Assembly: GCA_003993805.1 (NCBI GenBank)
Contig: RSEF01000002.1
Location: forward strand, 97,713,887 to 97,777,886
Direction: 5' to 3'
Length of the DNA: 64,000 nucleotides
DNA from: Himantopus leucocephalus
Taxonomy: Eukaryota; Chordata; Aves; Charadriiformes; Recurvirostridae
Position numbers and translations under genes: made by a program. Shown in pieces: positions 62,837 through 64,000 of the stretch. Every line of letters begins with the position of its first letter. Position 1 is the first letter of the stretch. Below the pieces are notes generated by a model, which had not been told where the DNA came from, made no database searches, and was given only the letters and a program-made list of their open reading frames with translations.

Positions 62837-62973
62837 AAGATAACAATACTTGATAACAATATGAAATATTGTTATATGAAACAATATGAAATATTTTATA
62901 TTGTTATATTAACAATATGAAATATTGTTATCTTGATAAGATTGTTATATTGATAAGATAACAACATGAAAGT
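62837..62973. repeat. AT-rich palindromic tandem repeat
   Basis: Words of the type GATAACAATATGAAATATTGTTATC recur in both orientations. Several AACAATATGAAATATTGTT units are near-palindromes in themselves, and TTGATAAGAT is repeated. The DNA can fold into alternative hairpins and may be length-polymorphic. Confidence 0.8.
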
Positions 62974-64000
62974 GCAACACTGATAATGCTAGAAAATTAC
63001 GTTCGTTAACGTACAAAATAAGAACAGCTTGTAAGTTAATTCGAAGGCTGTCCTACTTTGAGAGGTACCTCCAGTCCTCACTTTCTGTAATGCAAAGTTT
63101 TTCCAGTTTATAGATACTCTGACAAAAACCTCATAGGTATTTTTTTTATACATCTGTAGAGTGGAAACTGTATTACCTACTTCATCACATATAGTCTGTC
63201 TCTATGAGGTGAGAGACACTGCAACTTTCTTATTTGTGTTTCTTTGTGGGCACCAGAAACCATAGCAAGTCTTGGAAGAAAACATGAACCCACGTCACTA
63301 GATCCCGTTTGGAAGAAAATATTGTCACTATGAAAGTGGATCAGTGTACTCTTGATCCCACTGCATACCAAACCAAAGTGGCTTTTAAACTCTTGAGATT
63401 AAAGCACTAATTTGGTACTGACTCTGTATCAGCTCTGATTCAGACTTCCACTGGCAAGTATCTTAGTTGTTTATTGCATTAAATTCTCCATCTATAAAAT
63501 GAGGACAAGACACACTGCTGGTTATGAGGGTTACAGGAATAAAAATAAGCAGGTTTGTGCCACGTTGAATTGCTCTATCTACTATTATCACCAGAAAAAA
63601 AAACAAAACAACAAACCCTGCAAGTGATACTTGGTCCTTTTACCCATGAAATACATAACATGAAGCTCAATACAAGCACTGGTAGCTTTCTCTTTGTTGT
63701 ACTTATGATGCTTAAGGTGAGTTTTGTTGTTTTTCCCCCTGGAAAGATCACTCTGCACATATAATAAGACAATATTCACCTATGCATGGGGATTAAATAG
63801 GGTTTTTACTTGTACTATTGGTAGGTAGCAAAATTAATATGGAAGTGGTTTGCTTCATTTATGATGTTACTAAAATGCATAGTGTTTTCCTATTGTGCAT
63901 CTAATCTAAACCAGTGATAATCTAGTTTATACTCCACAATTCATCTTTTCTTCTTTGTGTTAAAGTATGTCAGTGGGCTAATTTAGGGAGACTGAGGCTT
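62974..64000. other. Unique AT-rich non-coding DNA
   Basis: No recognised gene. The overlapping 60-70-codon frames near 63555-63779 on both strands include a poly-A patch and match nothing. Confidence 0.5.

Overview
The window looks like vertebrate, most likely bird, intergenic DNA. It is AT-rich and dense with stop codons. No open frame carries a recognisable cellular protein domain; the longest is about 150 codons and unrecognised. There are no tRNA or rRNA genes, operons or CRISPR arrays. The bird call rests on two long terminal repeats of a type I recognise from avian (probably neoavian) genomes, a decayed CR1 LINE tail, and low overall repeat content. That is family recognition from memory, not a database search.

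Layout. 1-10.9 kb is unique AT-rich sequence with two blocks that read like conserved non-coding DNA (2.2-2.5 kb, 3.8-4.3 kb). 10.9-14.4 kb holds two solo LTRs of related avian endogenous retroviruses, both on the minus strand, with unique DNA between them that includes a TAATCC/GGATTA palindrome. At 19.3-19.8 kb lies an old CR1 3' end on the minus strand. At 23.2-23.9 kb is the best conserved-enhancer-like block of the first half. A pyrimidine-rich tract occupies 27.7-28.2 kb. 38.6-40.4 kb contains an unrecognised 153-codon frame and, on the minus strand, a decayed non-CR1 LINE reverse transcriptase. 47.8-48.25 kb and 59.0-60.3 kb hold more enhancer-like sequence, the latter with a local CpG cluster. 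A perfect 21-bp inverted repeat lies at 50.25-50.33 kb and an AT-rich palindromic patch at 62.84-62.97 kb.

Assembly. Eleven N runs are present: nine single N, one of 10 and one of 100. Every single N sits either at an A/T homopolymer (3) or between two near-identical copies of the same 25-180 bp sequence (6). The latter are best read as unmerged contig or haplotype overlaps, not biological tandem duplications.

Overall the window is best described as a gene desert or a very large intron, with scattered putative regulatory elements and transposon fossils. I found no convincing new biological system. The most notable item is the reverse transcriptase fossil: it carries RQG, where CR1 elements have PQG, and it keeps a 160-codon open frame despite missing residues.
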